Shown here in pieces: positions 47,533-59,025 of a DNA stretch of 64,000 nucleotides (position 1 is its first letter; every line of letters begins with the position of its first letter). Location: contig JACGWO010000004.1 of assembly GCA_034509735.1 (NCBI GenBank), positions 26,269,395-26,333,394 on the forward strand. Reading direction: 5' to 3'. Origin of the DNA: Sesamum alatum (Eukaryota > Streptophyta > Magnoliopsida > Lamiales > Pedaliaceae). The notes beneath the pieces are model-generated. The model did no database searches, had not been told where the DNA came from, and worked only from the letters and a program-made list of their open reading frames with translations. The translations under genes and the position numbers were made by a program.

Positions 47533-48149
47533 ATCTGAAAGCGAAAACTAATGTCTAATGGCTCTTTTCTTCCCCAGTTTCTGTGTCCTCACACCAGCTC
47601 TTGATCTAAAGGAAAAGAAAGATAAAACGCAAAGTTGAGAAATGTGCAATTTTCGTCGAGGAGTCCAGCGATCGGTTTCTGATTTTGTCCATTCTGGTCG
47701 GGATTCATTTTGTTTTAATTCGCCGGGGAGTTTGCAAAAGATGGTTTTTAGCCATGATCTGTGGTAGAAGAAAGGGTTAAAACAAATATTTCGTGCCCAT
47801 GCTTTATTGTCGTTAATCTGGTTTTCTCTTGCGATAAATTTGATATTCTGTTCTCGGAAGTTGGTTAATTGGGATCTTACGTTTTTCAAGGGCTTGCCGA
47901 TTTTATCGATCTGCCGTATTCGTTTTGTGTGAAGATGTTTTGCCTGAGAAAATAGCAAGAAGTCAAAAGATTTGTTGACATGAAGATATTCTTCTGTGAA
48001 CTGTAAGGTTTTACTTCAGGATGGCTTGATTCAGCACCTTTTGCAACTTATATTTTTTTCGGAAAAAAAAAATTATTTTAACTTCTTACTTGGATCACTA
48101 GAAGGATTTTGAATAGGTGTGATTCCTAATATAAGTCCCGGTATAGTTC

Positions 48150-49570
48150 TTGCTGATTTTGGCATGGCTATCATTGTACTGTGCTCTTGTGGACCTTGGC
48201 TTTTGGTTTCAGAATGTTTTGATCAATAGTTGCTACCATTTGTATTCTAGTCTTTATCGTCTTCTACTATTCTTGCCCGTGGTCTACCATTCACGTGTTG
48301 CTAAGGTTGCCCTTGGGTTTTTCTTTTCTTCTCTCCTCAAGCAGTTTAGTTTCTTTGCTTATGAGCCCTCAATTCCTGTTGTGTGCTTCCTTCTCTATTT
48401 GCAGAATGAGTGGAGAGGTCAAGGGGTGTAGTTTGTTTCGAGAGGTGTACTCTGACGCTATTTGGTTATGCCCGGATTTTGATTCACCTGATGCTAAGTC
48501 TACCTTTTTCTTTGTCAACATCTTAACTCTAGCTTCTTAGCTTCTGCCTGCTTGTGTTTTTCTCTGTCCTCGATTCCATGCAATGCACTTTGTTTTCATA
48601 TTTGCAGAAAATGGGCAACAATGATCATGGATGTCCTACTATTTGGTACCTTTTATTTTCTAATCTAGCGGTCTCATGTTTATCATATTATGCTCTCTTG
48701 GATTTTGGCTTTTGACTGCAGCACGTGGCACTAGAGCTTGATTATAGGAATGTTATAATGCGGCCCCATTAGTTCCAGATATGGATGTACCTGATGCTCT
48801 AGGTTTGATTAGTATCGCATCTTTGTTGTCATCTTCTTTATTGCATGTTGAATCCCTATTTCATTTTGTTACCGCCCTTGATTTCGGACTGTTGATTCAT
48901 AAGAAGCATATGATGATGGCAACTTTACGATTGGTACCTTTTAGTTCCTAGTATTGATGGAGTTAGGGTCACCATATTGTGCTCTTGTGCATTTGGCTCT
49001 TGATTGCAGAATGGTATAATAGAGAGGTGGCGTTGGGTATTGTTGGTTGCCTCACGTGATCTTGTTAGTGGCAGATGTCAGTGTTGCCTATGCTAAGTTT
49101 ACCATATGTCACTCTTTTACCTACCTACCTTTTTTATGCACGTATGATCCCTAATATGCACTTCCATATTTTTTATCTATCGTGTCTTCTACTTTTGTGT
49201 GCGGACTACTATTTAAGAATGGGATGTCGACCAACCATTTGGTGCCTTCTGTTTTATGGTTTTAGAGGAGTTACAGTTATCGAGTTATTCTCTCCTTTGT
49301 CATCCTCTTCTCATGTAGCCAGTCCATAGTGTGTGCTATCATGACCATCAGTTTCTATTTCTATTTCAGTTAATTGTCGCGCCTACATGTAATTTGGTAC
49401 TTTTTGGTAGGTTTGGGCAATCATGGTTGTTCTATTATACTCTTCTCAACTTTAGGGTAGGCCCTCAGGAAGAGGATGATGATTGTGCCTGATGCTAAGT
49501 TTTCCTCTGCGTTACTCTTATTTCTTGTCTTACTATCATGAGTTCTACTGTTGTCTACAGAACATAACAG
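48150..49570 (+). repeat. Degenerate tandem repeats of about 280-350 bp inside the LTR element
   Basis: Recurring blocks appear in fixed order: 'cctgatgctaagt' (about 48489, 48790 as 'cctgatgctctagg', 49085 as 'cctatgctaagttt', 49489); 'ttggtaccttttagttcc' variants (about 48640, 48930, 49240, 49395); and 'catattgtgctcttg...ggcttttgattgcagaa' variants (about 48170-48210, 48690-48720, 48980-49010). Each has splice-acceptor-like 'tttgcag'. No protein family is recognised. Origin unknown; possibly captured host DNA that later duplicated. Confidence 0.5.
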
Positions 49571-49589
49571 GAAACTAGAGTACCGATGG

Positions 49590-49870
49590 TTGAACAACCA
49601 TTTTAGTATTGTATTTACTTTAGGTGGGGGAGCTATTTCATGAAAATATGAAAAATAGACTTGCATTGGTCGCACTATTATGAAATCTGAATTTATAGCT
49701 CTTGAGTTACCAGGTCAAGAAGTCGATTAGTTGAAAAACTTGGTGGGAGATGTACCCTTGTGGGGGTCATCTGTACCAGTCTCTCTGCACTGTGATTCCC
49801 AAGCTGCCATTGGGATTGCTAGGAATAATCAAGCTCAAAACCCTTAGAGTGATGGAATACGGTGATAACC
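49590..49870 (+). pseudogene. Copia RNase H remnant
   Basis: Frames read GYVFTLGGGAISWKYEKQTC, then TIMKSEFIALELPGQEVDWL (with one frameshift), NLVGDVPLWGSS and VSLHCDSQAAIGIARNN. This is the copia RNase H C-terminal half. It ends in stops, and no reverse transcriptase is found upstream. Confidence 0.82.
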
Positions 49871-50324
49871 ATATGAGAAAGCCCTAATCTAAGTACTCGA
49901 ATCCATAGCCCTATGTTTTGGGTGGTCCTAACAAGGACTTTATGGATGATCCTAACAATTTGTTGGTCAGGTAGATAGTTTCATAGCTCAGTTGTTGGGT
50001 TGTCTGTACTAATATGGACTTGATGAAACTATCTAGATGAGTGTTAAGGTGGGCCACCTTCTATGGAAGAAAAATAGTTCTTTCTAGAGCATTCATCAGG
50101 ACTCAAGGTTCTAGCACATGGGCATAAACAGCGCTCATAGTACATATCACGGAACAACAGACTTCAAGAAAACAATACATGTTGTGCGGGCCTCAGGTTA
50201 AGCTATCGAAAGTGCAAGATTTATTCACTTTCATTAATTCAATCGAAAGACATTAATGCTTAAGTATATCTCTTTCTTCACTCAGAAACATTATCTTCTT
50301 ACTAATTAGTCATTCGTGGGGGAA

Positions 50325-50768
50325 TATAGGGAATGACTACTACAATCTAGCTTTTTTGACTAAACTTATTCATTAAGATTGCCCTATCCGATTTTCACCA
50401 AGCCAAGCTCTATCTTATATTTTTTATTTGATTATTAAACCAGATTCTATAATTAGTTGAGAAAATATGGCGGAGAATCTTCTCTAAGCCCAAGTGCTCT
50501 TCACTATAAATAGGCTTGTTATTTTTCATTGTGAATACACCTGAGAATTGAGGACTCTCCTCTCCTTTTCTCTTTGTTTCTTTCTACATTTTGAGTGTAA
50601 TTCTAGTTTGCTATTCCAAGTCTCTGCCCCAAGTGCACGTGTTTGAGAGTAGTTGTGTTAACCTTGGGAAGCGAATTGGTTCTACGATTTTACCATGGTC
50701 CTACCAAAATTTCGCTTTCAGGACAGTGGCTTTTTCCACGACACAACTTTACAAATATATTTCCAACA
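50325..50768 (+). repeat. 3' LTR, 444 bp
   Basis: Starts TATAGGGAATGACTAC (TG changed to TA), ends ATATTTCCAACA, with the same TATA box CTATAAATAGG (about 50511-50521) as the 5' LTR. Confidence 0.88.
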
Positions 50769-51222
50769 CATGTCTTGTCTGGGTTTACAAGACGGTAGAA
50801 AACAGTTCTTAGTGCATCAAAATTGTATGGTCGATTGGACAAAACCATACCAACCAAGGTCAAATTATGGTCTATTTTCTGTCTCCATACACCTTGTGGC
50901 ATAACACTATCAGATTTTTCATCTTCTGTTAACCTGAGATCAAAGTTTATTTCCGAAATCCCTCGCTTCATAGGCTAGAACATGGAGTTTTTATAGCAGA
51001 TGCAGATAGGAGCCCGCGAACGCCTTTGGAAACTATGGCTAGGAATCGCTCCAAATCCAAGAGTACAATGCAAAAAGAGATGCACAACAATACTCAAATA
51101 ATAAGGCCACGAGGAGGAGAGAAGAGACCCAGAAGATAACATAGAAAAGAAATAGTGGAGGAGGAAAACAATAGATAACAGAGATCCAAACAAGGGGGAA
51201 GATTAAGATAGGTGAAAAGCAA

Positions 51223-52410
51223 TGTTTTTAAAATCGGACCGAGGATCGAACCAGTCAAGCTACTGGGTCACTAGTTCTATCGGTCAGACCGGATTAAAAA
51301 AAATCAGTTGACCTGGACTTTATTATATACATATATATAGCATATCAATATATTATATGTCATAGATTAAATAAATACAGTTTATAACAATATTTTTATA
51401 AAATGTTACAATTTATTAATGAATACAATCTATGATAATTTAATAATAAAAACACAACAAATTTCTTGGATGAAGTAAATTAAGTTAAAATTCAAACTAA
51501 CAAAAATTTAAAATTGAAAACCTCCCAAATACATTATATATATATATATATAATTGATTAAATAAATACAATTTGTAATAATATTTTAGCAACCATTGTC
51601 GTCATATAAATAAAAACTCTATTGCCTATTAGAAGTGTTCGTTATCCCATATTGAAAAAATACAAACCAAATATAATTTATATACTTTCTCATTGTCCCA
51701 CATTGGAAAAGTATAACTTAATATTGAACACTTTCTTATTTGTCCCACATTGAAAAAATATAAGGAAGCTTAACCTATTTACACTATAAATATGCTCATT
51801 GTCCCACATTAGAAAAGTGTAAACCAAGATTGAACATTTTTTTCATTTGTCCCACATTGAAAAAATATAAGGAAGCTTAAATTACTTACACTGTAAATAT
51901 GCTCATTATCCCACATTAGAAAATTATAAATCAAGATTGAACAATTTCTCATTTGTCCCACATTGAAAAAATATAAGGAAACTTAAGCTATTTACACTAT
52001 AAATATGTTCATTGTCCCATATTAAAAAAGTGTAAACAAAGATTGAACACTTCCTCATTTGTCCCACATCGAAAACACATAAAGAAGTTTAAACTATTTA
52101 CACTATAAATATGGTCATAGTTGGTTTGAATAATTATTCATGATGCAATTGCCTATTTATTTTCTTTGGCATTTGTTTTGTCTTTGTATATTTCACCATA
52201 TTATTTTTTAGTGAAATATATATTATTAGTTTAAATTTTTTTCTTTTTTTTTTATCAAAACCGGATCAACCGGGTTTCGGGTGCATCGGTTTTGACCGGT
52301 CCACACTAGTCCGATTGACACCGGTATAAACCGGTGATCCAGACCGGACCCTTGGCCGGTTCTCGGTCGGACCAGCCGAATCGACCGGTCCGGTCCGGGT
52401 TCAATAACAT
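51223..52410. mobile_element. Non-coding element with GC-rich inverted ends and an internal tandem array
   Basis: The left end AATGTTTTTAAAATCGGACC and right end (GGTCCGGGTTCAATAACATT) are roughly inverted. Both flanks are rich in 'accggt/cggtc' motifs, against a very AT-rich middle. A 106-bp tandem array occupies 51692-52116. No open frame of note. Superfamily not determined. Confidence 0.5.
51692..52116 (+). repeat. Four tandem units of about 106 bp with snRNA-promoter-like motifs
   Basis: Units start at 51692, 51798, 51905 and 52011. Each has two 'tgtcccaca' boxes (GTCCCACATTAG-like and GTCCCACATTG/CG-like) and a TATAAATA. The second box to TATAAATA gap is about 32 bp. A partial unit precedes (about 51640-51691). 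Sequence divergence between units is moderate. Confidence 0.85.
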
Positions 52411-52420
52411 TGGTGAAAAG

Positions 52421-53159
52421 AGAAAGAGGAAGAGAAGGAATGGATTGTCTGTAGTCCTTGTCCCGTCAGGCTCCCACCGGAAAATCAACTATTCAAGCTA
52501 GGCTTTGATAGGATGTCCTAGACGCTCTCAATTCGAGGGTGAGTAAATCCAGGCATTTTATGTAGCAATTAACTACACTTATAATGTAACTAATATCCAA
52601 CCTAAACAAAACCAGTCATATTAAATGTATAATGTATTTATCATATAATTAATGAATAGTGTTGATCAGGGCTCATGTAAAATTTTATTGCCTAAGAATG
52701 TTGCTAAAAATTATGATATGAGTTATATATGCCCTCAAAACAAAAGTAAAAACACTACAACTGGTGTTTGAGATTTTAATAAGATCCTTTAATTTCATAA
52801 TTTGTGGTACCCCTGAATTTGTAGATTAAGAGACAAGTCCAAGTGGCCTAAATAGTGCAGTCTAGACAGCCCAAAAAAGTCTTGATCCAAATTTCTAATG
52901 AAAAGTCCAATAGGAAGGCCCAACCCAGCTAGAGCCCATGCATAGATATCATTCCTAAATTTGTTAGAGCATGTGTCCAACCTAAGAGTAAGGACAAGGA
53001 TAGCCACTATTCATAAATATGTTGGGACAAATATCATATATATATAAAAAAAAAAAGAGTAAGTAAAACCGGGATATATGTTATCTTTAAATCTGTTAAA
53101 ACCCGTGGCAACATGAAAGTGAAGATAGAGATTCTTCCCTAGCCCAAACCCAATCGTCC
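52421..53159. other. No gene seen
   Basis: AT-rich intergenic DNA. The minus-strand frame 52795-53007 has no recognisable domain. Confidence 0.45.
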
Positions 53160-53624
53160 GCCCGAAAAGTTGGGGATCCTAGCAGGGCGAATCTATGTTA
53201 ACCAAATCCCAGACAATGGATTGCAAATTTTGCAACGACTTCCATTACAAATATCATTGCAAACTAAATAAAATTTTGCAATGGAATTTCTGTTGCAAGC
53301 TTTTCCACAAAATACGTCACAACTATCGATGCAAAATATATATTGTATGGTTATTAAAGGTTGTTGCACTTTTCATTGCAAAATTTGCTACGGACTATTC
53401 AATAAAAAGTCAAAGTTCTTAACAAAACAAATTTATCACAAAATTTTGTCAAGGAAAAATATTCATGGCACATTTTGTAGCGACCACGAAATCTGTGGTG
53501 ACTATAGCACCAATCATATAGCCACGTACAGATATATGAAAAAATTTCATAACGAACTTTGCAACAGATATATGAAAAAATCTATTGCAAAGTTGTGTGG
53601 AAATTAGTCAGTTTTTTTGTAGTG
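53160..53624. mobile_element. Terminal part of a CACTA-type element
   Basis: Ends in TTTTTTTGTAGTG at 53612-53624, the complement of the CACTA end CACTACAAAAAAA. Inside, 'attgcaa', 'ttgcaacg' and 'ttgcaatgg' motifs recur in both orientations, as CACTA subterminal repeats do. The opposite end was not located, so the left limit is approximate. Confidence 0.6.
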
Positions 53625-53935
53625 ATTAATCAATTAAAATTTCTCAAAATATTTTTTCTCACGTCACGTTTTGACCAATTGATTTGAATTTACAGGAAGC
53701 GTTTGAAAAAATGATTTCAAATGACACCAGATTAGAAAAAAAATTGAAGTATATCACTATAACAAAACATAGTTTAAATTTAGAGTTAAGAAATTTAAAA
53801 TCCTTTCAACTTAAAATTATCCAAATAAATTCAAAAAATTAATACTAAGAATTTAAAAAATTTATAATTTCAAATCCATCAATCCAGACATAACCTAAAA
53901 CTAAGTTGAACCAAGTGATCATTTTTTTACCTGGC

Positions 53936-54170
53936 AAGTAGCTTTGGGGATCGTATCAGCATCATAGCCGGGGAACTTCTCAGAAATCCCATTAGCAACA
54001 GTCATCATCTCGCCCATGAACCTTTCATCATCTTTTCCAGAACTTCTTCTGTCTTTCTTATGCTCCTCCAGCCACTTTTGTAGTAATCCATCCATCTCTT
54101 TGGCCGTCTTCTCGAACGCCCTGCTTATTCCTCCAAAGCAATCCAATCACCTTAAATATTTGAGTAACTA
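53936..54170 (-). pseudogene. CYP82-type cytochrome P450, end of exon 1 only
   Basis: The frame reads YLR-stop-LDCFGG, RAFEKTAKEMDGLLQKWLEE, HKKDRRSSG, then GYDADTIPKATCQ, followed by a GTAAAA splice donor at 53935. It matches the stretch before the conserved intron of CYP82 genes ('kkTAkElD..lq.WLeEHk...DaDTi.KATC'). The Trp before LD is a stop codon and everything upstream is lost. CYP82 enzymes are ER-bound monooxygenases of specialised metabolism. This piece is dead. Confidence 0.8.
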
Positions 54171-54927
54171 AGAAATAAATCAATTCGACAACACATCAAT
54201 ACATTTTAAACTCTTTCTTAGTAATATAGATTTTCCATGATTTGAAAGTGAATTATGTCTACATTGGAGTTTATATATATATTCCTTTGGATTATGCAAC
54301 ACACCAAACATTTTCTAGAAAAATTTCTTTTTCTCAAGTAGAAAGGTGGACAAAAGATACTATTAGCCAGAAATTCAAAAAAGAAAGGTAAATAAAAAGA
54401 TATTGGGTGGAAAAATTCAAATGGAGGAACGAGAACAGATTTAATTCAACTATGTGTCCTATTTGTTTAATTTATTTATTTTAATCGTTGTGTATCCTAT
54501 ACAAACACACACGCATACACATATGCTTTTGTGTGTGTGTGTGTATGATTGCTCTCACCTAGATTTACTTATATATATGAACGCCATTTACTTATCCGAA
54601 AAAAACATACATATGTTGCACGTAGAAAGATATAATTTATAATATAAAAATATAGTGACTAAGAGAAAAAGAAATTATTATTTTATTTTTAAACTCGGTC
54701 TTATGTACTATGTAAAAATACTATCTTTTTTTATTATGGAGTTATTAGTTTTTAGTTCAAATATGTGTTATTTATAAAAGAATAGAATAATTTATTGAGA
54801 TAACATGAATCACGTGCAAGGCATGTAGTAATACTAAGTAACTACAAAAAATATATATTATACACATGATCAACTAACCTTTTATTCTTTATTCAGGTAC
54901 CGCCCCTTATTTTAGAAAGTACTGAGT
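54171..54927. other. No gene seen
   Basis: AT-rich DNA with a (GT)n tract at about 54526-54545. Probably the original spacer between the exon-1 fragment and the upstream P450 gene, before the Mutator-like element inserted at 54937. Confidence 0.5.
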
Positions 54928-54936
54928 TATATAATT

Positions 54937-55090
54937 GGGATAATTTCACTTTTGATACCCCAAGTATGGCCTTATTTTACCTTTGGTACCCCATGTTTTC
55001 ATGTTATCAATGTTGATATCTAATGTTTGCGTTTTTCATCGAGCCGAGTACCAGTCGTTAGTTGACCGTCAGAGTTAACAATCAAACTCA
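54937..55090 (+). repeat. Left TIR of the MULE
   Basis: Pairs with 59710-59870. Shared segments include 'tttgcgtttttcatcgagc', 'gagtaccag.cgttagt' and 'gtcagagttaac'. Since MuDR-type TIRs act as promoters, this is the likely promoter of the GRF gene. Confidence 0.88.
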
Positions 55091-55199
55091 TCTTGGAGGG
55101 AAATTGGTGGTTCCAAGCCTATTTAAGGACATGTTTGGCTACCATTTAATACACCACAGAAACTAGAGTTGAAATAGTAAAATTGAGAATATTTTGGCA

Positions 55200-55743
55200 A
55201 AAAACGAGAGGCATGAGGAGAAATCAGTTTGAATCTTACTCAAATACGAATGCGGGTTCATCTAATGAGCATTTATGTGGAAAAAATGTATTGTGAGTAT
55301 GGAATTTAGATACCATTGAAGACTTCTTGGACCAAAATAAATCTGGGAATAAGGTTTTGGGCATGTCCTAATTACGGGGTAAATTTATCTTTTGTTCTTA
55401 TTTATTGTGTATATTGATTATTTAGCATTAATTCTTGCTTTTATTTTTTCGGTCACAGAAAAGGGAATATTGTGGAGTTTTTAGATGGTTTGATCCGAAA
55501 ATATGCCGAAGATCGAAACAAATCATTCTTGGTTTGTTAAGAAAAATCAACCATCTTGAAGGTGAAATAAATGAGAACAAAGCCAAGGATGAAAGCTTGG
55601 AAGTTGAATTGAAGAAGTGCAAAAGCAAAGAAAAAGTGCTTGAAAATGAAGTTCATAATTTGAGAAAGAAAAGCAAATGTCTTGCTATATGCACTTGTCT
55701 TCTTGTTTGTTCAATGTTTGTTATGTATGGCACTGTAGCCTAA
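55200..55743 (+). pseudogene. GRF zinc-finger protein with coiled coil and C-terminal membrane segment (MULE second gene)
   Basis: Exon 1 (to about 55378) reads PLKTSWTKINLGIRFWACPN then YG before a GGGG|GTAAAT donor. Exon 2 starts after TCACAG at about 55459 as KREYCGVFRWFDPKICRRSK. Together they make a GRF-type zinc finger (..TSWT..NpGRRF..CP.YG...CgfF.W.DP). A Lys/Glu-rich coiled coil and a hydrophobic tail (CLAICTCLLVCSMFVMYGT) follow, ending at 55743. Exon 1 has a stop (GI-stop-IPLK) and a frameshift. Many plant genomes have such small GRF proteins; its position opposite the transposase suggests an element-encoded accessory protein. Confidence 0.7.
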
Positions 55744-56269
55744 AATATGAAATGGAATTGTTGTTTAACACAAATAAAGTGTCTTACAATAGTCTTACAT
55801 TGTGCTGACAAACACTAGGAAAAACAGTTTTACTAACAGTCTTACACACATCAATAAACACTTGCAAACACTTTATTTATCACAACTGGATTATCCCTTT
55901 TCTTTTTGTTGAGCACTAAGGGCTGCTCTCAAATTTGGCATGGTGATAAAGTTCATCCCTCCTCTTACAATAACTGGAGTGTTGATTCTTGAAGATTGTG
56001 TAACCTATGAAATTGCAACCAACATAAGACAATGAAACTGAAAACCAAAACAGATACTAAAAATTAAAACTGAAAAGCAAACTTACATTAACAGATGAAA
56101 TATTGTGTTAATTGCCACCTAGCTTTAATCCCACATTTTTGCTTCCAGCCTTTCTTAACTGAAATAAAAGAATTCCAAAGTATGTTAAAAAACAAGGTAT
56201 GTAAATAATAAGTGAAATAAGGCGATTTTTAACTTACAGGCAGTTTTTTCCTTCTTTGAAGTGTTGTTG

Positions 56270-59025
56270 CAGGCTATGAAGAGGCAGGTAGTGTAGTTGC
56301 AGACTGTGCATTGCATTGAGATTGGCTACTCTCTCGAGTACTAGGGGGTTGAGATTTCCCAATAAACATCTCTTCAGCTTGCCCACTCCTCTTGTTGCAT
56401 GTACTAGTATTATGCCCTACAACTCCACATTTGCCATATTTTAGACTCTTTTGATACTTCTTCAGTCTTGTTGTGTCGGATGCAGCAGGTGGTTCATCAG
56501 GTTGTCTTCTTCTCATCTTCTTTGGCCTCCTAGGTTTGTTTTCATACTTAGGTGGCAATGGAGGTGGCAATTTACACTTTGGCCAAAGTTCAGCACCATT
56601 TACCCCATGGATGGCACGCTCATAGCACCTCAAATAAGTACTCACCTTGCAACATAAATAGAAATTGAAAGCAATTCAGAAACTAGAAATTGAAACTGAA
56701 ATAGAAAACTGAAACAGAAACTCACCTTATAAACATCATGCACATAGTATTCTGGAACTTCATTTATGCATCATATAGTAGACTTGGTGTGTCTGGAAGG
56801 AATACCTATCAAATCGCATCTTCTACAGCTGCAGCTCCTATTCAGCAAGTCCACAATGTGCTGGTCAAATGGCCCCATGATTTTGAAATGCCAATCATCT
56901 GATTTCATAGGGATACATTCTGCTGCCTCCTTTATAATTTTTGCTAAGACACCCTTTATTTTTGGGGACAAACAGAAATCCTATTTCTTAGTCCCTATTC
57001 ACTTGCATTATACTCATCAACAAGTTTCTAATGGTCTCAAGCATTGTGATGATTGGCTTGTCCCTTGCAAGAAGTATGAATGCATTGAATGACTCACATA
57101 TAGTATTGAGCAAAATGTCACATTTTGGCAAAGTTCTCAAATGTGACCTAGACCATTGGTTGGCTGGTTGTTTTATCAACCAGTTATAGGCATTTTGGTC
57201 CAACACGGAATGATTCTATGCTCGTCGAGCAATTGAATGAGAACACTGAATCTTTCTTTATTTGCGGCAATATTCTTTGCACTTTCATTGTCACAGTGCA
57301 TGATCATTGGATCTCCCTGAGAAACATCAATCTCCTTGAGTAGAAACTTTTTTCCACGTAAGCTCACATGTTGGCTCCCCTACTTGTTCATTCCTTTAAT
57401 TGCTCCATTCGGGCTCTGAACTCTTCAATTATGGTGGCTCTTGTAGCTACCCATAATGCATTTTTTATGCTTTGCCCTAAGAACCCATCCCTCTTCATGT
57501 TACTGTGTAAGTGTCTTACACAGAATATATTTTCAGCATTTGGAAACAGAGACTCAAAGGCTAGAATTAGACCTTTTTATTTATCACTCATAAAGGTCCA
57601 AGCATATTCTTCATTAAGCTCTAAGTCAGACTTTAGTAGAGATAGAAACCCCACCCAAGACTCCTTATTTTTCATTCTCTACTACAACATATGCAATTGG
57701 ATACATTTCATTATTAGGATCAACCCCCACAGCAGTTAACAATTGCCCTCCTTGAGGACCCTTCAAAAAACACCCATCTAGCCCTACCACCCTTCAACAA
57801 TGTTTAAACCCCTGTTTGCAGACATCAAAACAAACATACAACCTGTTAAAGGTCGGGTGTAACTCTTCATTATCAGTCAACTTGAGCACAACAATGGACC
57901 CAGGGCTGCTTCTGATTAACTCCAAGCAGTAATCCCTGATTGTACTAAACTGTTCTTTCAAACTACCCTGCAATATCTCAACTGCTTTTTGTTTTGCCCT
58001 GTAAGCTTGTTGTTTAGAAACATTGCCCTTCAAAGTGCTACAAATTTCACCCCTAAACTCATTGGTGCCCAATTTGGGATTATCTTTGAACTTGTTCACA
58101 AATATCTTCCCAAGCCACCCAGATTTAATATTACTGTTGTTGTAGTTCCAACTACATTTACTATGGACTGGATTATACCCCTTCACCTTCCATGACTTAT
58201 TCCCTTGCATAGGTGACACATACACATACCATTCACATCCCTCTTTTTTTCCATCTTGCTCTCTATCTCCTATGATCATTCCTGTCAAACTTATACATCA
58301 TCCCCTTCCTAAGACAATGAGTTTTAACCACAAATTCGGCTTATTTTTTGGATCTGAAAACAAGGCCAAGGCTCAAGTCAGGATTTTTATTTTCTGTTTT
58401 ACGATTAAATTTGGGAAATTTGGTCCCTCTATCTTCATCTGACCCATGCACACTCTGAAAATCATCACTGTCTGCCCCTCCTTTACTATGCTCCCCTTCT
58501 ATCATATTGTGCATCCCCTCACTTAACATTTGGTTTTCAACAGAATTACCCTGCCCCACTTCACCATCAAACTCTACATCATGATCTACCCACTTCTCAA
58601 ATAACCTGTCATCCTCATCCATGTCATAATCACTATCCTCGAAATCATCACATTCTGACTCACTAGACTGTCTGGGAATGGGATCAGAAATATTGATATT
58701 ATCAAGGAAAGATAAGTCAATTTCAGGTTCATCTAAATGTTCCAAATAAATTTCAACTACCCTGCTCTTGCCTACGGGTTGATTATCCCATATACACAGT
58801 GTCTGTCTCAAGACAAACATTACCAAAATGTAGGTTGTGCCCAAATTGATGCCATAATCTAACCTTTTGTTTATCATAGCCCAATTCTTCAACAAACTCA
58901 TTCATCTCAATTAACCTTAACATTTCCAAATCCACATAATCAAAAAAATCAACTTGCCCCCCTATATAGTACCTAAGTGGTTCAGTGTTCATTATACCCC
59001 CATGGTGTAATTTTATGCTAATCAT
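56270..59025 (-). pseudogene. MURA-type MULE transposase, degenerate
   Basis: Starts MISIKLHHGGIMNTEPLRYY with a PB1-like N-terminal domain. An acidic linker follows (58340-58750), then the MuDR DNA-binding region GCEWYVYVSPMQGNKSWKVK. The DDE transposase part shows LDGCFLKGPQGGQLLTAVGV (first Asp), ENIFCVRHL and CESFNAFILLARDKPI. A SWIM finger reads CSCRRCDLIGIPSRHTKSTI, with Ser in place of the third Cys. The C-terminal tail has a CCHC knuckle (KCGVVGHNTSTC). Stops and frameshifts occur in nearly every segment, so it is inactive. Confidence 0.88.

Larger units (their letters stand above)
47145..50768 (+). mobile_element. LTR retrotransposon (copia-derived) with both LTRs, non-autonomous
   Basis: 5' LTR 47145-47532 and 3' LTR 50325-50768 match along their length, apart from a 59-bp block present only in the 3' copy. 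The 3' LTR is preceded by a purine tract CGTGGGGGAA. A 5-bp TSD CATGT lies at 47140-47144 and 50769-50773. The internal 2.8 kb holds only a copia RNase H remnant (about 49590-49870) and a stretch of degenerate repeats of unknown origin. It sits in LINE ORF1, so it is younger than the LINE. Confidence 0.9.
46000..50971 (-). pseudogene. LINE ORF1 remnant (DUF4283 and zinc knuckle), split by an LTR element
   Basis: Begins MKRGISEINFDLRLTEDEKS, then GMVLSNRPYNFDALRTVFYR (50971-50774). After the LTR element it resumes at 47144 as MRKVEENIFFIAFSHQVDFK with VLEGG.WS.DKNLIV. The DUF4283/zf-CCHC_4 end reads MHDLPFERDTVSM, EDFLVRFTCARLLNF and CYLCGLLGHI. A Pro/Gln/Thr-rich tail follows (46104-46454). 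Such proteins bind LINE RNA. Stops occur after LVNPDKT and in the linker. Confidence 0.8.
44634..51210 (-). mobile_element. L1-type LINE, 3'-truncated, interrupted by an LTR retrotransposon
   Basis: On the minus strand: a C/T-rich 5' leader (about 51210-50972), ORF1 (50971 to about 46000, split at 47145-50768) and ORF2 (45768-44640). ORF2 ends at the point where reverse transcriptase should begin; from there a copia LTR takes over. The missing RT part is not found on the far side of the copia element, so it was deleted. The two ORFs are broken by stops and frameshifts. Confidence 0.85.

Noticed and set aside
47548..47958. 136-residue minus-strand frame
   Set aside because: Antisense to the LTR element's internal region, with no recognised domain.
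51692..52116. Tandem array as a CRISPR-like repeat
   Set aside because: Units are contiguous diverged repeats without unique spacers, in a plant nuclear context.
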